The notes: a model not told the origin generated them from the sequence alone. Numbered from the stretch's first letter, positions 40,451 through 49,886 are shown. The stretch is 64,000 nt of DNA from Novosphingobium rosa NBRC 15208 (GCF_001598555.1 NZ_BCZE01000026.1:1-64000), one strand, 5' to 3'. Numbers and translations: made by a program.

Positions 40451-42794
40451 CGGCCCGCGGCGGGATGCACTGGGCATCCTGCTGTGCGCTCCGCTGCTTC
40501 TGGTCAGCCCGGCGGCAAGGGCCGGCACTTACGAAAGCCCCGCCGGACCGCTGGGCCAGGTGCTGGCGCGCATCGGCGCGACAGGCCATGCCACCATTCT
40601 GGTCACCGATCCGGTGCTGGGCACCCGCCCTTCGCCCGGGGTGCATGAGGCGCGCAGCCTGCATGGCGCGCTGCGTCAGGCGATCCGCGGCATCGACGCC
40701 AAGGCGCAATTTATCGATCCGCACACCATCCGCGTCTCCGCCCTGCCTCACCAGGCCCCGCCCCCTGCCTCTGTGGCCGTGCCCGTCACGCTGGCCCAGA
40801 CCGACATTCTCGTCACCGCCAGCAAGCAGGCTGTGGAGCTGAACCATTATCCCGGCTCGGCCAAGGTCATCGCCACGGATCGGGGCTGGCTGGCCGAAAA
40901 CGCCGCCTCGGGCACAGGGGCCATCGCGCGGCTGCTGCCCATTCTGGCCTCGACCAATCTGGGCGACGGGCGCGACAAGCTGTTCATCCGCGGCATTGCC
41001 GACAGCAGCTTCAACGGCCCCACCCAGTCCACCGTGGGCGAATATCTGGGCGACATCCGCCTGAACTACAACGCGCCCGATCCCAACCTCAACCTCTATG
41101 ACATGGACCGGGTCGAGGTGCTGGTGGGCCCGCAGGGCACGCTCTATGGCGCCGGCACGCTGGGCGGCATCATCCGCTTCGTGCCCAATGCGCCCGACAG
41201 CCATGCCGTGGCCGCCACTGCCTCGGCAGGTCTGAGCACCACATGGTCGGGCGCCGTGGGCGAGGATGGCGCCGCGATGATCAACCTGCCGCTGGTGCAT
41301 GGCAAGGCGGCGGTGCGGATGGTGGCCTATGCCAGCCAGTCGGGCGGCTATATCGATGATCCCTCACGCGCACTGAAGAACATCAATCGCAGCTCCAGCT
41401 ATGGCCAGCGACTGGCGGTGCGGCTGGACGATCTGGGCGGCTGGCAGGTCGATCTGGGCATGGTGTTCCAGAACCTCTACAGCGCGGACGGGCAATATAC
41501 GCTGCTGGGCACGCCCGAACTGACCCGCAACAGTGCCATTGCCCAGCCCTTCCACAACAATGAGCGGATGGGCTATGTCTCCGCCCGGCGCACGCTGAGC
41601 TGGGCGGATATGACCGGCAGCCTTGGCTTTGTGAAGCAGGATCTGAGTACGGTCTTCGATGCGACGGGCTATGACGGCACCGCCGCGCCCGCGCGCTATA
41701 CCGAACTCAACGACATCACTCTTTTCACCGGGGAAATCCGGCTGAGCGGGCACAGCCGCCGCCATCCCTGGGTGCTGGGCGCCTCAACCCTCTACAATGC
41801 CAGCGCGCTCATGCGCAGTCTGGGGCCTTTGAACGAGGAAGCGCCGCTGGCGACGGTGGTCAACACACGCAGCGAGGGGGCGCTGTTCGGCGAAGTGTCG
41901 TTTCCACTGGGCCACCGCCTCACGGTAACAGTGGGCGAGCGGCTGACCATCGCCAACAGCGCCGGCTTTCTGGTCGATACGCAGGGGGTCTTTTCCAACC
42001 GCGCCACCCATCTTTCCGCGCGGCTGTCGCACACGCTGGCCTTCGACTGGCATCCGGGCGGTCCGGTCTCTGCCTTTTTCCATTACCAGCAGGGCTATCG
42101 TCCCGGCGGCCTGTCCGTGGCGTCATCAGGCAGCGGGGTGCAGAGCCAGCGTTTCGAGACCGACAATCTGAGCATGGACGAGCTGGGCCTGCGCTATGGG
42201 CGGCAGGATCATGACCGCCTGTGGCTGCGCGGCGCGCTGTTCTTTGCCGATTGGGCCAACATCCAGGCCGATCTGGTGGGCAGCAATGGCCTGATCACCA
42301 CCGCGAACATCGGCCATGGCTTTATCTATGGGCTGGATGGCGAGCTTGGTTGGCACCCGGCTTCTGCCTGGACGCTGAGCGCGGCGGCTTTCCTCAATGA
42401 CAGCCGCCTGAACGATCCAGCGCCCGCCTATGCCTCCAGCCTGTCGCAGACCCTGCCCAATGTGGCGCGCGGCGGCATTCGCGCCGAGGCGCGCTGGAAC
42501 GGGCAATGGCGCAGGCAATGGCCGGTCAGCGCGGGCGCGACAATGCGCTACATCGGCCGATCGGTGCTGGGCGTGGGCGCCGATCAGGGCGTGACGCAGG
42601 GCGGTTATGTGGTGCTGGGGGCCAATGCGCGCATCCAGATCGGTCGACTGGGCCTGTCGCTGATGGCGGACAATCTGGGCAATGTGCGCGCCAACACCTT
42701 TTCCTTCGGCAATCCTTTCGGGCTTGCACAGGGCAATCAGATCACGCCGCTGAGACCACGCACGATAAGGTTCGGTATCGATATGAAATTCTGA
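40434..42794 (+). CDS. TonB-dependent receptor with N-terminal STN signalling domain (FecA-type)
   Basis: A 786-residue transducing TonB-dependent receptor. The signal peptide (LGILLCAPLLLVSPAARA) is followed by a secretin/TonB N-terminal domain at about residues 30-105 (YESPAGPLGQVLARIGATGH, RSLHGALRQAIRGID), the part that contacts FecR. A TonB box (DILVTASKQ), plug (RDKLFIRGIADSSFNG, DRVEVLVGPQGTLYGAGTLG) and barrel ending GIDMKF follow. Despite its FecA-like wiring the barrel is the sphingomonad FyuA/oar-like type, so a siderophore is not certain. It overlaps the FecR gene by 17 bases, indicating tight coexpression. Confidence 0.92.
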   Translation: MVPRPDGPRRDALGILLCAPLLLVSPAARAGTYESPAGPLGQVLARIGATGHATILVTDPVLGTRPSPGVHEARSLHGALRQAIRGIDAKAQFIDPHTIRVSALPHQAPPPASVAVPVTLAQTDILVTASKQAVELNHYPGSAKVIATDRGWLAENAASGTGAIARLLPILASTNLGDGRDKLFIRGIADSSFNGPTQSTVGEYLGDIRLNYNAPDPNLNLYDMDRVEVLVGPQGTLYGAGTLGGIIRFVPNAPDSHAVAATASAGLSTTWSGAVGEDGAAMINLPLVHGKAAVRMVAYASQSGGYIDDPSRALKNINRSSSYGQRLAVRLDDLGGWQVDLGMVFQNLYSADGQYTLLGTPELTRNSAIAQPFHNNERMGYVSARRTLSWADMTGSLGFVKQDLSTVFDATGYDGTAAPARYTELNDITLFTGEIRLSGHSRRHPWVLGASTLYNASALMRSLGPLNEEAPLATVVNTRSEGALFGEVSFPLGHRLTVTVGERLTIANSAGFLVDTQGVFSNRATHLSARLSHTLAFDWHPGGPVSAFFHYQQGYRPGGLSVASSGSGVQSQRFETDNLSMDELGLRYGRQDHDRLWLRGALFFADWANIQADLVGSNGLITTANIGHGFIYGLDGELGWHPASAWTLSAAAFLNDSRLNDPAPAYASSLSQTLPNVARGGIRAEARWNGQWRRQWPVSAGATMRYIGRSVLGVGADQGVTQGGYVVLGANARIQIGRLGLSLMADNLGNVRANTFSFGNPFGLAQGNQITPLRPRTIRFGIDMKF

Positions 42795-43074
42795 AATCGC
42801 TGACAAAGCCGCCGTGCGAGGGTCTGATGGAGATCGTCAAAAACTGCCGGTTGTTCATGTGACCCACGCATGCGCTGACCGAACGGCTTTGGCACCAAGC
42901 GGGCATTGAGGCATGTCCTGCCTTACAACAACCGTCGCCAGATCCGGCCACTTATAGCCCGATATCCCATTTAGCCATGTAGGGGCAGGTCCGGTGGGAG
43001 GCGGCCTTACCGCTTTCGGGGAGGCGGGTAGCATGAGCAGTTGTCCCGCAAACGATGGCAAAATAGGATTCACG

Positions 43075-43536
43075 CTACCAATAAGCAGCCATCAGTTCGG
43101 ACACCCATTCTGGCTGTCGAATCTCACCGCGAGGCAAGAACTCGCGCATCACCGGCTTGATGTCGATCACCGGCGTGCCATCGATGGCGTCCAAACCCTC
43201 GACATTCAGCCGCGAACCTTCGACACTCAAGACCCGGCACACCGTCACGCCAAGCCGATTGGGGCGGTTCTTGCCCCGTTGTGCGAAGATACCCGTCAGC
43301 GGCCAGTCCTCGCGACCTCGTGGGTAACGCGCGCCTCGTTCGATCTTCTCTTCGGGCACGCGGTCGAACAGGAAGATGATTTCGGCGTGACTGAACGCAT
43401 CCAGCCCGGCCAGCGCGACGGCATCCACCTGTGTCGAATCCAGTTCGATGGTCGTTCGACTGCTTCCCCAATCGTCGTCGATCGGATCAACCCGGCCACC
43501 CCGGACATGCCCTATGGGTTCTATCGTGAATGTCAT
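43075..43536 (-). CDS. TrmO/TsaA-like SAM-dependent tRNA methyltransferase family protein
   Basis: A 153-residue protein of the TsaA/YaeB/VirR family, whose TrmO members methylate N6-threonylcarbamoyladenosine at tRNA position 37. Family signatures are IEPIGHVRGGR at the start, AFSHAEIIFLFDRV, the SAM-binding KNRPNRLGVTVCRVLSVEGS and VEGLDAIDGTPVIDIKPVMR. It is shorter than E. coli TrmO (about 235 residues) because it lacks the C-terminal extension, as do many bacterial homologues. It lies alone between the receptor operon and the lactonase gene, with 280 bp of non-coding DNA on one side and 330 bp on the other. Confidence 0.87.
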   Translation of the reverse strand: MTFTIEPIGHVRGGRVDPIDDDWGSSRTTIELDSTQVDAVALAGLDAFSHAEIIFLFDRVPEEKIERGARYPRGREDWPLTGIFAQRGKNRPNRLGVTVCRVLSVEGSRLNVEGLDAIDGTPVIDIKPVMREFLPRGEIRQPEWVSELMAAYW

Positions 43537-43864
43537 GGTCGCCTCCTATCGATGGTGTCTATTGCCACAATCGGACATCGCGGGGAACGTGCATGCACTC
43601 CCGCAAACGATGACATTTGGGAAACCGGCCATTCTTGCAGGTTGCTTCCAAGCGCCTCGCTAATATTCGTTCTCCAAAATCAAATTAACGTTGGGCCTCG
43701 TCAAAAGGGGCCTGACAATCCCGGTCGACGAAAACATATTTGCATAACTGGGTAGGCGTGGCGTCACAACCGACGCTTAACCTGAGATCAGGCGTTTGGC
43801 GCATGGGATGTCCGTCAACCCACGCTTTCTCGCAATGCCATAAGCGTTACGCTCTGCCGGATGA
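43537..43864. other. Intergenic region, no gene seen
   Basis: About 330 bp upstream of the TrmO-like gene and downstream of the lactonase gene, both on the reverse strand. It holds the TrmO promoter; no convincing gene or repeat noted. Confidence 0.45.
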
Positions 43865-44656
43865 TCAATCGTAAAAAGCCGGTGCCTGCCTGAAGGACGG
43901 CCAGGCTTCCGGATCATGCCCTGTCACGACCTGTGCGTTTGTCCGTTCCGCCAGAACGCGCAAGGCCTGCACGGAACGCACCGCATCCACTGCCGAGGCC
44001 ATGAAGCCGGGCAAGGCCTTCTCGTTCCAGTGATCGAGCGTGTAGACCGCATCGGCAGCCAGCAGAAATGCGCCATGGCGCGGCAAAGTCATCAGAAACG
44101 ACTGATGCCCCGGCGTATGCCCGGGCGTGGAAATCATGCGCAACACGCCGTCGCCATAGAGGTCGTAACCATCCGGCCCGGTACCATCGAGCAAGTGCCA
44201 CGCCAGACCGGGCCGATCGAAATCCTTGCGGACATAGGCTCCTGCGGCAAACCAGTCGGGCGCGAAAGCATACTCATACTCACGCCGCTGCACCACATGG
44301 ATGGCCTTGGGGAAACGACCGATGCCGCCGCTATGGTCCGAATGCAGATGCGAGAGCACCACGAAGCGCACCGCCTCCGGCGCGATGCCCAGGCTGGCCA
44401 GTTGTGCGACACAGCCCTGTTCAGGGCTCATGATCGGGCGATAGGCATCCACGGCGTCGCCCCAATAGGCCCTCGGGTCGGCCAGACCCTCCACCGCCAG
44501 ACCGCCATCGATGACGACATGCCCCTTGGGATGGGTGAGCAGGAACCACGGCACGGGGATGGTGTAATCGGCTCCATCACCCTGATTCATCTTGATGTCA
44601 TGCAGTTTGCAGCACTGGCTGCCCGACTGAAACATATAGAGTCTGATGTCGTTCAT
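43865..44656 (-). CDS. Metallo-beta-lactamase-fold N-acyl-homoserine lactonase (AttM/AiiA-like)
   Basis: A 263-residue zinc hydrolase resembling AttM/BlcC-type lactonases, which open the lactone ring of quorum-sensing acyl-homoserine lactones or of gamma-butyrolactone. The dinuclear site is visible: HLHSDH at residues 103-108, a later His in STPGHTPGHQSFL, Asp in LLAADAVYTLDHW, and the last His in VVTGHDPEAWP. Length is typical. No signal peptide, so cytoplasmic. It is divergent from a LysR gene at 44786, its probable regulator. Substrate could be any small lactone; no luxI/luxR genes are in the window. Confidence 0.85.
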   Translation of the reverse strand: MNDIRLYMFQSGSQCCKLHDIKMNQGDGADYTIPVPWFLLTHPKGHVVIDGGLAVEGLADPRAYWGDAVDAYRPIMSPEQGCVAQLASLGIAPEAVRFVVLSHLHSDHSGGIGRFPKAIHVVQRREYEYAFAPDWFAAGAYVRKDFDRPGLAWHLLDGTGPDGYDLYGDGVLRMISTPGHTPGHQSFLMTLPRHGAFLLAADAVYTLDHWNEKALPGFMASAVDAVRSVQALRVLAERTNAQVVTGHDPEAWPSFRQAPAFYD

Positions 44657-44785
44657 AGGGACCTCTCAACATGCTGCCTGCCGCCCCGCGCGCCAGGCCG
44701 GGCAGCTATGTGAGTGATAGGATGCCCGATCGGTAGACATCTCAAACCGCTTTCATTCATCGGAAAATACGATAGATATATGCAC

Positions 44786-45679
44786 ATGGACACTCTGGCA
44801 GCCATGCGCGTCTTCGTGCGGATCGTGGAACGCGGCAGCATCTCGGCCGCCGCGCGCGATCTGGGTCTGGGGCAGCCGGCGGTGAGCGAAAGGATCGCCC
44901 GGCTCGAAGCACATCTCGGCGCGCCCTTGCTGCGGCGGAACACCAGGGCGATGTCCGTAACCGACACCGGGGCCGCCTTTTACGAGCGCTGCAAGCTGGC
45001 CATCGAGGCGGCTGACGATGCCATGGCGGTCGCGCAAAAGGACCAGCCTCTCAGCGGCACTTTGCGGATCGCGGCACCCCATGGATTGGGCGAGGTTTTG
45101 CTGACGCCGGTGCTGCTCGACCTGCGTGACCATCATCCCGCGTTGCGGATCGATCTGGTACTCAACGATCAGGTCGTCGATCCGGTGACCGAAGGCGTCG
45201 ATCTGTCTTTGCGCCTCGGCCCTGTCGGCGAGGGGCATTTCGTCGCGCGGCGGCTGGGCATGGTGCGCCGGGTGCTGGTGGCCGCGCCCTCCTATCTTGA
45301 CCGGCATGGCTGGCCTGAAAACCCCGTAGACCTTGCCCGCCATGGCTTTGCCCGGGTGGCGGGGCTGTTCCACGGCAACCGCCTGCCTTTGCACGCACCC
45401 GATGGCGGCATGGTGGCTACGCCCATCGAGACCGTAATCACCGTCAGCCATTGGCGCCCCCTGCATGCGCTGCTGCTGGGCGGAGGGGCGATCGGCGTGT
45501 TGCAACAACCGGTCTGCGCGGACGATCTGAGGCAGGGCACGCTGATCCCCTTGCTGCCGGAATTTACCGTGCCGCCCTTCGATCTTCATGCGCTTTACGC
45601 CCCGGGCAGACCGATGCCGCCTCGCCTGCGCCTGCTGCTCTCGACTCTGGAAGCCAGGGCGCGGGACGTGCTGCGGTAA
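44786..45679 (+). CDS. LysR-family transcriptional regulator
   Basis: A 297-residue LysR regulator of the CrgA-like group with the HTH at residues 1-60 (MRVFVRIVERGSISAAARDL, VSERIARLEAHLGAPLLRRN) and an effector domain from about 88. The start at 44786 gives the canonical MDTLAAMRVF; an ATG two codons upstream at 44780 is equally possible. It is divergent from the lactonase gene and probably controls it. Its stop is three bases from the convergent remnant region. The effector might be a lactone or its hydroxy-acid product, by inference from the neighbour. Confidence 0.9.
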   Translation: MDTLAAMRVFVRIVERGSISAAARDLGLGQPAVSERIARLEAHLGAPLLRRNTRAMSVTDTGAAFYERCKLAIEAADDAMAVAQKDQPLSGTLRIAAPHGLGEVLLTPVLLDLRDHHPALRIDLVLNDQVVDPVTEGVDLSLRLGPVGEGHFVARRLGMVRRVLVAAPSYLDRHGWPENPVDLARHGFARVAGLFHGNRLPLHAPDGGMVATPIETVITVSHWRPLHALLLGGGAIGVLQQPVCADDLRQGTLIPLLPEFTVPPFDLHALYAPGRPMPPRLRLLLSTLEARARDVLR

Positions 45680-45681
45680 GC

Positions 45682-46264
45682 TCAGCCTGTCACCACCGGG
45701 CCGACGATGCTCCGGGCAAAACGTTGGTAGACCTGTGTAACTTCTTCCATGCGATGCGGCACGGGCAAGGCATCCATCGCCTGGAAGAAGCCGATCACGT
45801 TGGGCCGCGGTCGATACCAGCAGCATCTCCGCCGGCCTAACCGCGCGTCACGCAGCAGGCGGTGATGACAAATTCGCGCGTCACCAGATCGAGACCGGGC
45901 CGGTCCAGCACGCCGGCAAAGGCCCACTCCATGGTCATCGTCAGGAAATCGGCGTAAAGCTCCGCACCAGCTTGACTGCCTCACGCCCATCAGCCGCTGC
46001 ATCAGGATTGCTCAAGCTCGGCGGCTTGGTCGGATCGGGCAGCACGGGGGTCAACGTAGGCCGGGTGACGTTGCGCACGGTATAATCCACATCGCCAGAC
46101 TTCGACCAGATTTCGTTGGCTGCGCTACCCATGGTCGCCTTGCCGTAAAGCGGTATCGCATCGGGCTCCGCTGGCGCGGTAGCAGGCACCATTGCCGGCA
46201 TTCCTTGCTGCGCCTCACGCTGGGCCATGGCGCGCAAAGTCCTCAACACGGTCAGAGCGAGCAT
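45682..46264 (-). pseudogene. Remnants of an acetyl-esterase-like gene fused to a carboxymuconolactone-decarboxylase-like tail
   Basis: From 46264 one reverse-strand frame (107 residues) reads a signal-like start, then AIPLYGKATMGSAANEIWSK and YTVRNVTRPTLTPVLPDPTK, the N-terminal region of secreted esterases of the BD-FAE/xylan-esterase type, and then loses the rest. Around 45960-45845 a different sequence reads LYADFLTMTMEWAFAGVLDR, PGLDLVTREFVITACCVTRG then stop, matching an AhpD/decarboxylase family core. A third frame ends NVIGFFQAMDALPVPHR, YQRFARSIVGPVVTG. So two or three broken genes are joined here, and none can be functional. Confidence 0.6.
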
Positions 46265-46684
46265 ATACCCGATCCGATGGCATAAGGCCTTCTAAACGTT
46301 TCTCTCCCTTTTTGGTGTTTTGCGTTTCTTACGCCATCGCAAGCCACCAAAATACAATCATCATTTTTGGGACCGGCATAGGCAGCGCTGATACGTCTGG
46401 AACAAGATCAATCTGGCGACAGTCAAGGCCTGGATTTTAAGCCTCTCCCCGCCACGAACCGGCCATTCGCGGCGGGGAGCCAACCCTCCACAACCTGCCT
46501 TTTCGTTCAGGGCAGAGCCACGGAAAAGCTGTATGGATTGCCCGAACATTGATGTTTGGCGAACGGTGCCCTCGCCCGCTGACATGGCCGACGTTCACGG
46601 CCCAAGGGTAGCATGTCGAAACCAACCGTCTATCCACACGAGCCAAGACGGAGAAGAACGCGGTTCACTCTGGCCATCTCCAGA
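46265..46684. other. Intergenic region with a strong hairpin
   Basis: About 420 bp without a credible gene. At 46445-46479 lies a 9 bp perfect stem (CTCCCCGCC / GGCGGGGAG) continued after one mismatch by CGAA/TTCG, closing a 7 bp loop. It is about 200 bp beyond the stop of the reverse-strand reductase gene and has no T-run, so it is a weak terminator or a remnant of a mobile element end. Confidence 0.45.
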
Positions 46685-47746
46685 TCATGGGATCAATCGG
46701 TCGGCCCTCAGCTGTTTGAAAAGATCAAAAAAGGCTTCATCGGTCGCCTGATAGGCGGTGAAACCGAGCTTGCGGCTTTTGCTCATGTCAGTGACAACCT
46801 CGATCGGGCGACCCAGATCGGCGTCGGTGTGCCAGGGGTTCGTCAGACGGGAAAGATCGGCTTCGACCAGACCTTCGCGCGCGGCAATTCCAAGCCATAA
46901 AGGCGCATCCTGCGCCATTTGGACCTCCAGCGGGATGATCTCGCCATCGAAGGGCGCGGGCGTCACACCGAACCATTCGGCGATGCGGCCCCACATCCAG
47001 TTCCAGCGGAAAACATCGCCATTGACGACATTGAAAGCCTGGTTGCGGGCCGCGGGCGTCGTGGCAGCCCACAGCAGTTGGCGGGCAAGCAGCCGCGCAT
47101 CGGTCATGTCGGTCAAACCGTTCCATTGCGCCGGCGACCCGGGGAAACGGAAAGGCCGCCCGGTTTCCCGGCACAGCGTGGCATAGACCGCCAGCGTGGT
47201 GCCCATGTTCATGGCATTGCCCACCGCCTTGCCGATGATGGTGTGCGGACGATGCACGCTCCAGCCGAAACCATCGTGTGCGGCGGCGGCAAAGACCTCA
47301 TCCTCCTGCGCATAATAGAAATTGTCGACATCGAGACGTCCCTGCTCCTCGCGAAACGGGGTCTGGGGGAGAGCGCCCTTGCCATAGGCTTCAAACGGCC
47401 CGAGGTAATGCTTGAGGCCCGTCACCAGCGCGACATGCGCCACACTGCCTGCCGGGCGGAGCGCATCAAGCAGATTGCGGACCATGGCGGCATTGACGCG
47501 AATGTTCTCCGCCTCGGTGGCCTGGCGTGACCAGGTGGTGATGAACACGACATCGGGCCTGTGCCCGGCCAGCGCGGCGGTCAGGGTTGCCGGATCCTGC
47601 AGATCCGCCGCGATGGGGGTAACGCCGGGCTGCGCGGCAGAGTGGCGTGCCAGACCCAGCACCGACCATGCCTCCTGCGCCAGCAGATCCGCGGTGGCAC
47701 TGCCCGCAATGCCGCTTGTTCCGACCACCAGAGCTGTCTTGCCCAT
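46685..47746 (-). CDS. PRISE-like SDR reductase (NAD-dependent epimerase superfamily)
   Basis: A 353-residue extended short-chain dehydrogenase. The nucleotide site is ALVVGTSGIAGSATADLL. The NFYYAQEDEVF and GFGWSVHRPHTIIG stretches match the progesterone 5-beta-reductase/iridoid-synthase-like (PRISE) enzymes, in which the usual YxxxK catalytic pair is replaced by a Tyr in FYY and a Lys in TGLKHY. These enzymes reduce activated double bonds of enones using NADPH. It is divergent from the HxlR regulator at 47858, a typical inducible enone-detoxification pairing. The physiological substrate is unknown. Confidence 0.82.
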   Translation of the reverse strand: MGKTALVVGTSGIAGSATADLLAQEAWSVLGLARHSAAQPGVTPIAADLQDPATLTAALAGHRPDVVFITTWSRQATEAENIRVNAAMVRNLLDALRPAGSVAHVALVTGLKHYLGPFEAYGKGALPQTPFREEQGRLDVDNFYYAQEDEVFAAAAHDGFGWSVHRPHTIIGKAVGNAMNMGTTLAVYATLCRETGRPFRFPGSPAQWNGLTDMTDARLLARQLLWAATTPAARNQAFNVVNGDVFRWNWMWGRIAEWFGVTPAPFDGEIIPLEVQMAQDAPLWLGIAAREGLVEADLSRLTNPWHTDADLGRPIEVVTDMSKSRKLGFTAYQATDEAFFDLFKQLRADRLIP

Positions 47747-47857
47747 GTCTTTCTCCTTGATGGGAGAATTCCTAGGCGCGGCGCCCTCACCGCGCTAGAA
47801 GGCACCATTTAGGGACATAGGCACCCAGAGGTGCCCACCCGGCACAAAGGCAACAAC

Positions 47858-48235
47858 ATGAAAGCAGGCACCCCTGATGAGGAATGGCGCGAGGATTGCG
47901 CTCCGCGCCGCACGCTCGACCTTTTCGGCACAAAATGGCTGAGTATGGTCCTCCATACGCTGCACGCGCGCCATGGTGGCAAAGCACGGACAGGCGTTCT
48001 GCTGCGCTCCCTGCCCGACATCTCGAAGAAGATGCTGACCCAGACACTGCGTGACATGGAAGAGCGCAAGCTGGTGGTTCGCCATGTCCATGGCACGATC
48101 CCCCCTGCCGTGGAGTATGAGCTGAGCCCGTTGGGCCTGCGCTTTATCGAGCCTCTCGAACTGCTCTATGACTGGGCCCGGCGCAATGCCGATGCCCTCG
48201 ATGCCTTACCGCGAGGGGGCCGTTCGCGCTGGTAA
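47858..48235 (+). CDS. HxlR-family transcriptional regulator
   Basis: A 125-residue winged-helix protein of the HxlR family. It has the characteristic FGTKWLSMVLHTLHARHGGK, RTGVLLRSLPDISKKMLTQT and the wing VVRHVHGTIPPAVEYELSPL GL. The ATG at 47858 follows AAAGG by nine bases and is preferred to a GTG at 47831. HxlR regulators typically sense reactive electrophiles such as aldehydes and quinones. It is divergent from the PRISE-like reductase, its likely target. Confidence 0.9.
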   Translation: MKAGTPDEEWREDCAPRRTLDLFGTKWLSMVLHTLHARHGGKARTGVLLRSLPDISKKMLTQTLRDMEERKLVVRHVHGTIPPAVEYELSPLGLRFIEPLELLYDWARRNADALDALPRGGRSRW

Positions 48236-48427
48236 AACCGCTGACAAAGCGGCCGTTTAGGGTGCTGGGCAAGCCCTTCTTGAGCTTCCCTCCGTTCATG
48301 TGAAGAGGAAGCCTGAAAAGGTTCCAAATAGCGCGCCTTCTCATGCCTCCCGAGTTTCGCATGGGCCTAATTTGGGCATGGGCAAATCAGGCCGCACCGC
48401 TAGCGAAGCCCCTGCGCCGAACGGATC

Positions 48428-48943
48428 CTAGCCAATCTGCCTCAACAAGGGCAATTCATGGCGGTGGCGCGCCTCGAAGATGATGGATGTTTCGATCCGG
48501 GTGACACCCGGTCGATTGGTAAAATGATCGAGCGCAAGATCCTTGAGATGCCTTGTATCGCGCACCACCACATGGACAATCAGGTCGTGACGACCGGTGA
48601 CAAGATAGGCGAAACGCACTTCGGGAACCTTGACCACCTCGTCGAGGAAGCTGTCGACCGTCGAACGGCGGTGCTTTGACAATTCGATCATCAGCAGCGC
48701 CTCAAGGCCAATACCAAGCGCCTTGGGATCGACCTCGGCATGCGCGCCGCGCAGGATGTCCGCGTCACGCATGCGCCGGATACGCTCGTGAGTCGAGGAG
48801 GGAGCCAGGCCAATCTCGGCTGCAATCTCCTTGACGGAGAGCCGGGCATTGTTCTGCAAAAGCCCGAGAATGGCGGCATCCGTTCGGTCGAGGGAGGCAG
48901 GAAGCCGATTATCCCGTAATCCATTCGGTCGTTCATCGCTCAT
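48428..48943 (-). CDS. Lrp/AsnC-family transcriptional regulator
   Basis: A 171-residue Lrp-type regulator. The helix-turn-helix is in LSVKEIAAEIGLAPSSTHER IRRM and the RAM amino-acid-binding domain follows (GIGLEALLMIELSKHRRSTV, VRFAYLVTGRHDLIVHVVVR). The C-terminal TSIIFEARHRHELPLL is family-like. It is divergent from a LysE-type exporter at 48997, an arrangement in which the Lrp protein senses an amino acid and switches on its export. The amino acid cannot be deduced. Confidence 0.92.
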   Translation of the reverse strand: MSDERPNGLRDNRLPASLDRTDAAILGLLQNNARLSVKEIAAEIGLAPSSTHERIRRMRDADILRGAHAEVDPKALGIGLEALLMIELSKHRRSTVDSFLDEVVKVPEVRFAYLVTGRHDLIVHVVVRDTRHLKDLALDHFTNRPGVTRIETSIIFEARHRHELPLLRQIG

Positions 48944-48996
48944 GCCGATGATATTATCGATATCTTCGATAATTTCCAGAGGATGTGACGGACGAA

Positions 48997-49629
48997 ATGA
49001 GCGACATTCCCATTTTCATCGGCGCGCTGCTTGTCGCCTACACCGTTCCCGGTCCAGACATGATCTTTCTCCTCCAGACGGGCGCGGTGCATGGCCGCAG
49101 GCGGGCGCTAGCGGCGACGGTCGGGCTGGGCTGCGCACGGGCTTGCCACGTTGCCTTCGCGGGCATCGGTTTGGCGGCCTTGTTCCGTAATGCGCCATGG
49201 CTGTTCGCGACCGTCCGCTTCATTGGCGCAGCTTACCTGATCTGGCTGGGAATTGGCCTGTTTCGTGCGGGCTCTTTGGTTCCGAAGCGCGACCCCACCG
49301 AGCCCGTCAATGACCGCCGTGGTGCGCGCGTCGTGATGCGCGGCTTCCTCACCAACTTGCTCAATCCCAAGCCGCTTATCTTCTGCTCGGTGCTGCTGCC
49401 GCAGTTCGTTCACCCCGGCTCCGGACCGATACTGGCGCAGTTCGCAGCGCTCGGGGTGACACTCGTTGTCGTCGGCTTTCTGTTTGATGCGACGTTTGCC
49501 CTGTGGGGAGCGGCACTCGGCACTTGGCTGGAACGGCGGCCGGCGATGCAAAGCGGCCAGCGCTACGGCTTCGCCGCGGTGCTGATCGGCTTCGGTGCCG
49601 ATCTGCTGGCGATGCGGGCGACCCACTGA
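48997..49629 (+). CDS. LysE/RhtB-family amino-acid exporter
   Basis: A 210-residue membrane protein of the LysE/RhtB family with six hydrophobic segments. It has the family N terminus (IPIFIGALLVAYTVPGPDMI FLL), the GRRRALAATVGLGCARACHV loop, FIGAAYLIWLGIGLFRAGS, and GFLTNLLNPKPLIFCSVLLP. It expels amino acids or derivatives. The start could also be GTG at 48985; neither has an ideal ribosome site. It is divergent from the Lrp-type regulator, its probable activator. Confidence 0.9.
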   Translation: MSDIPIFIGALLVAYTVPGPDMIFLLQTGAVHGRRRALAATVGLGCARACHVAFAGIGLAALFRNAPWLFATVRFIGAAYLIWLGIGLFRAGSLVPKRDPTEPVNDRRGARVVMRGFLTNLLNPKPLIFCSVLLPQFVHPGSGPILAQFAALGVTLVVVGFLFDATFALWGAALGTWLERRPAMQSGQRYGFAAVLIGFGADLLAMRATH

Positions 49630-49886
49630 GCAACAGAGAAGCAGCAAGCCATTCCAGGCATTCATCCTGGCTGCGAAGCTGCGATTCCGGATATCACCGA
49701 TCAGCGGACATGCCGTTGGACGAAAATTCGGAAGGGAATGGTCGCGCATCGCGCCATGCCGTGCGACGTGCAGCCGCCGCCGGCATCATGAAAGCAATCT
49801 GGCGCAATCCATATCAAAGTTGGCGGAAACGACAATCACGTCGATCCTGAAAACGCTCTATTCCGCTTTGCACAGATGAAAGCGGA

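Noticed and set aside
42795..43074. Similarity between CGCTGACAAAG strings after the receptor (42798) and after the HxlR gene (48239)
   Set aside because: Only about a dozen bases match and the flanks diverge; not enough to call a repeat element.
46613..46900. A + strand frame overlapping the end of the PRISE-like gene
   Set aside because: Mostly antisense to a well-supported gene and without a ribosome site.
49595..49879. A + strand 94-codon frame between the LysE and NmrA genes
   Set aside because: Starts inside the LysE gene, with no ribosome site and no domain; composition is random.
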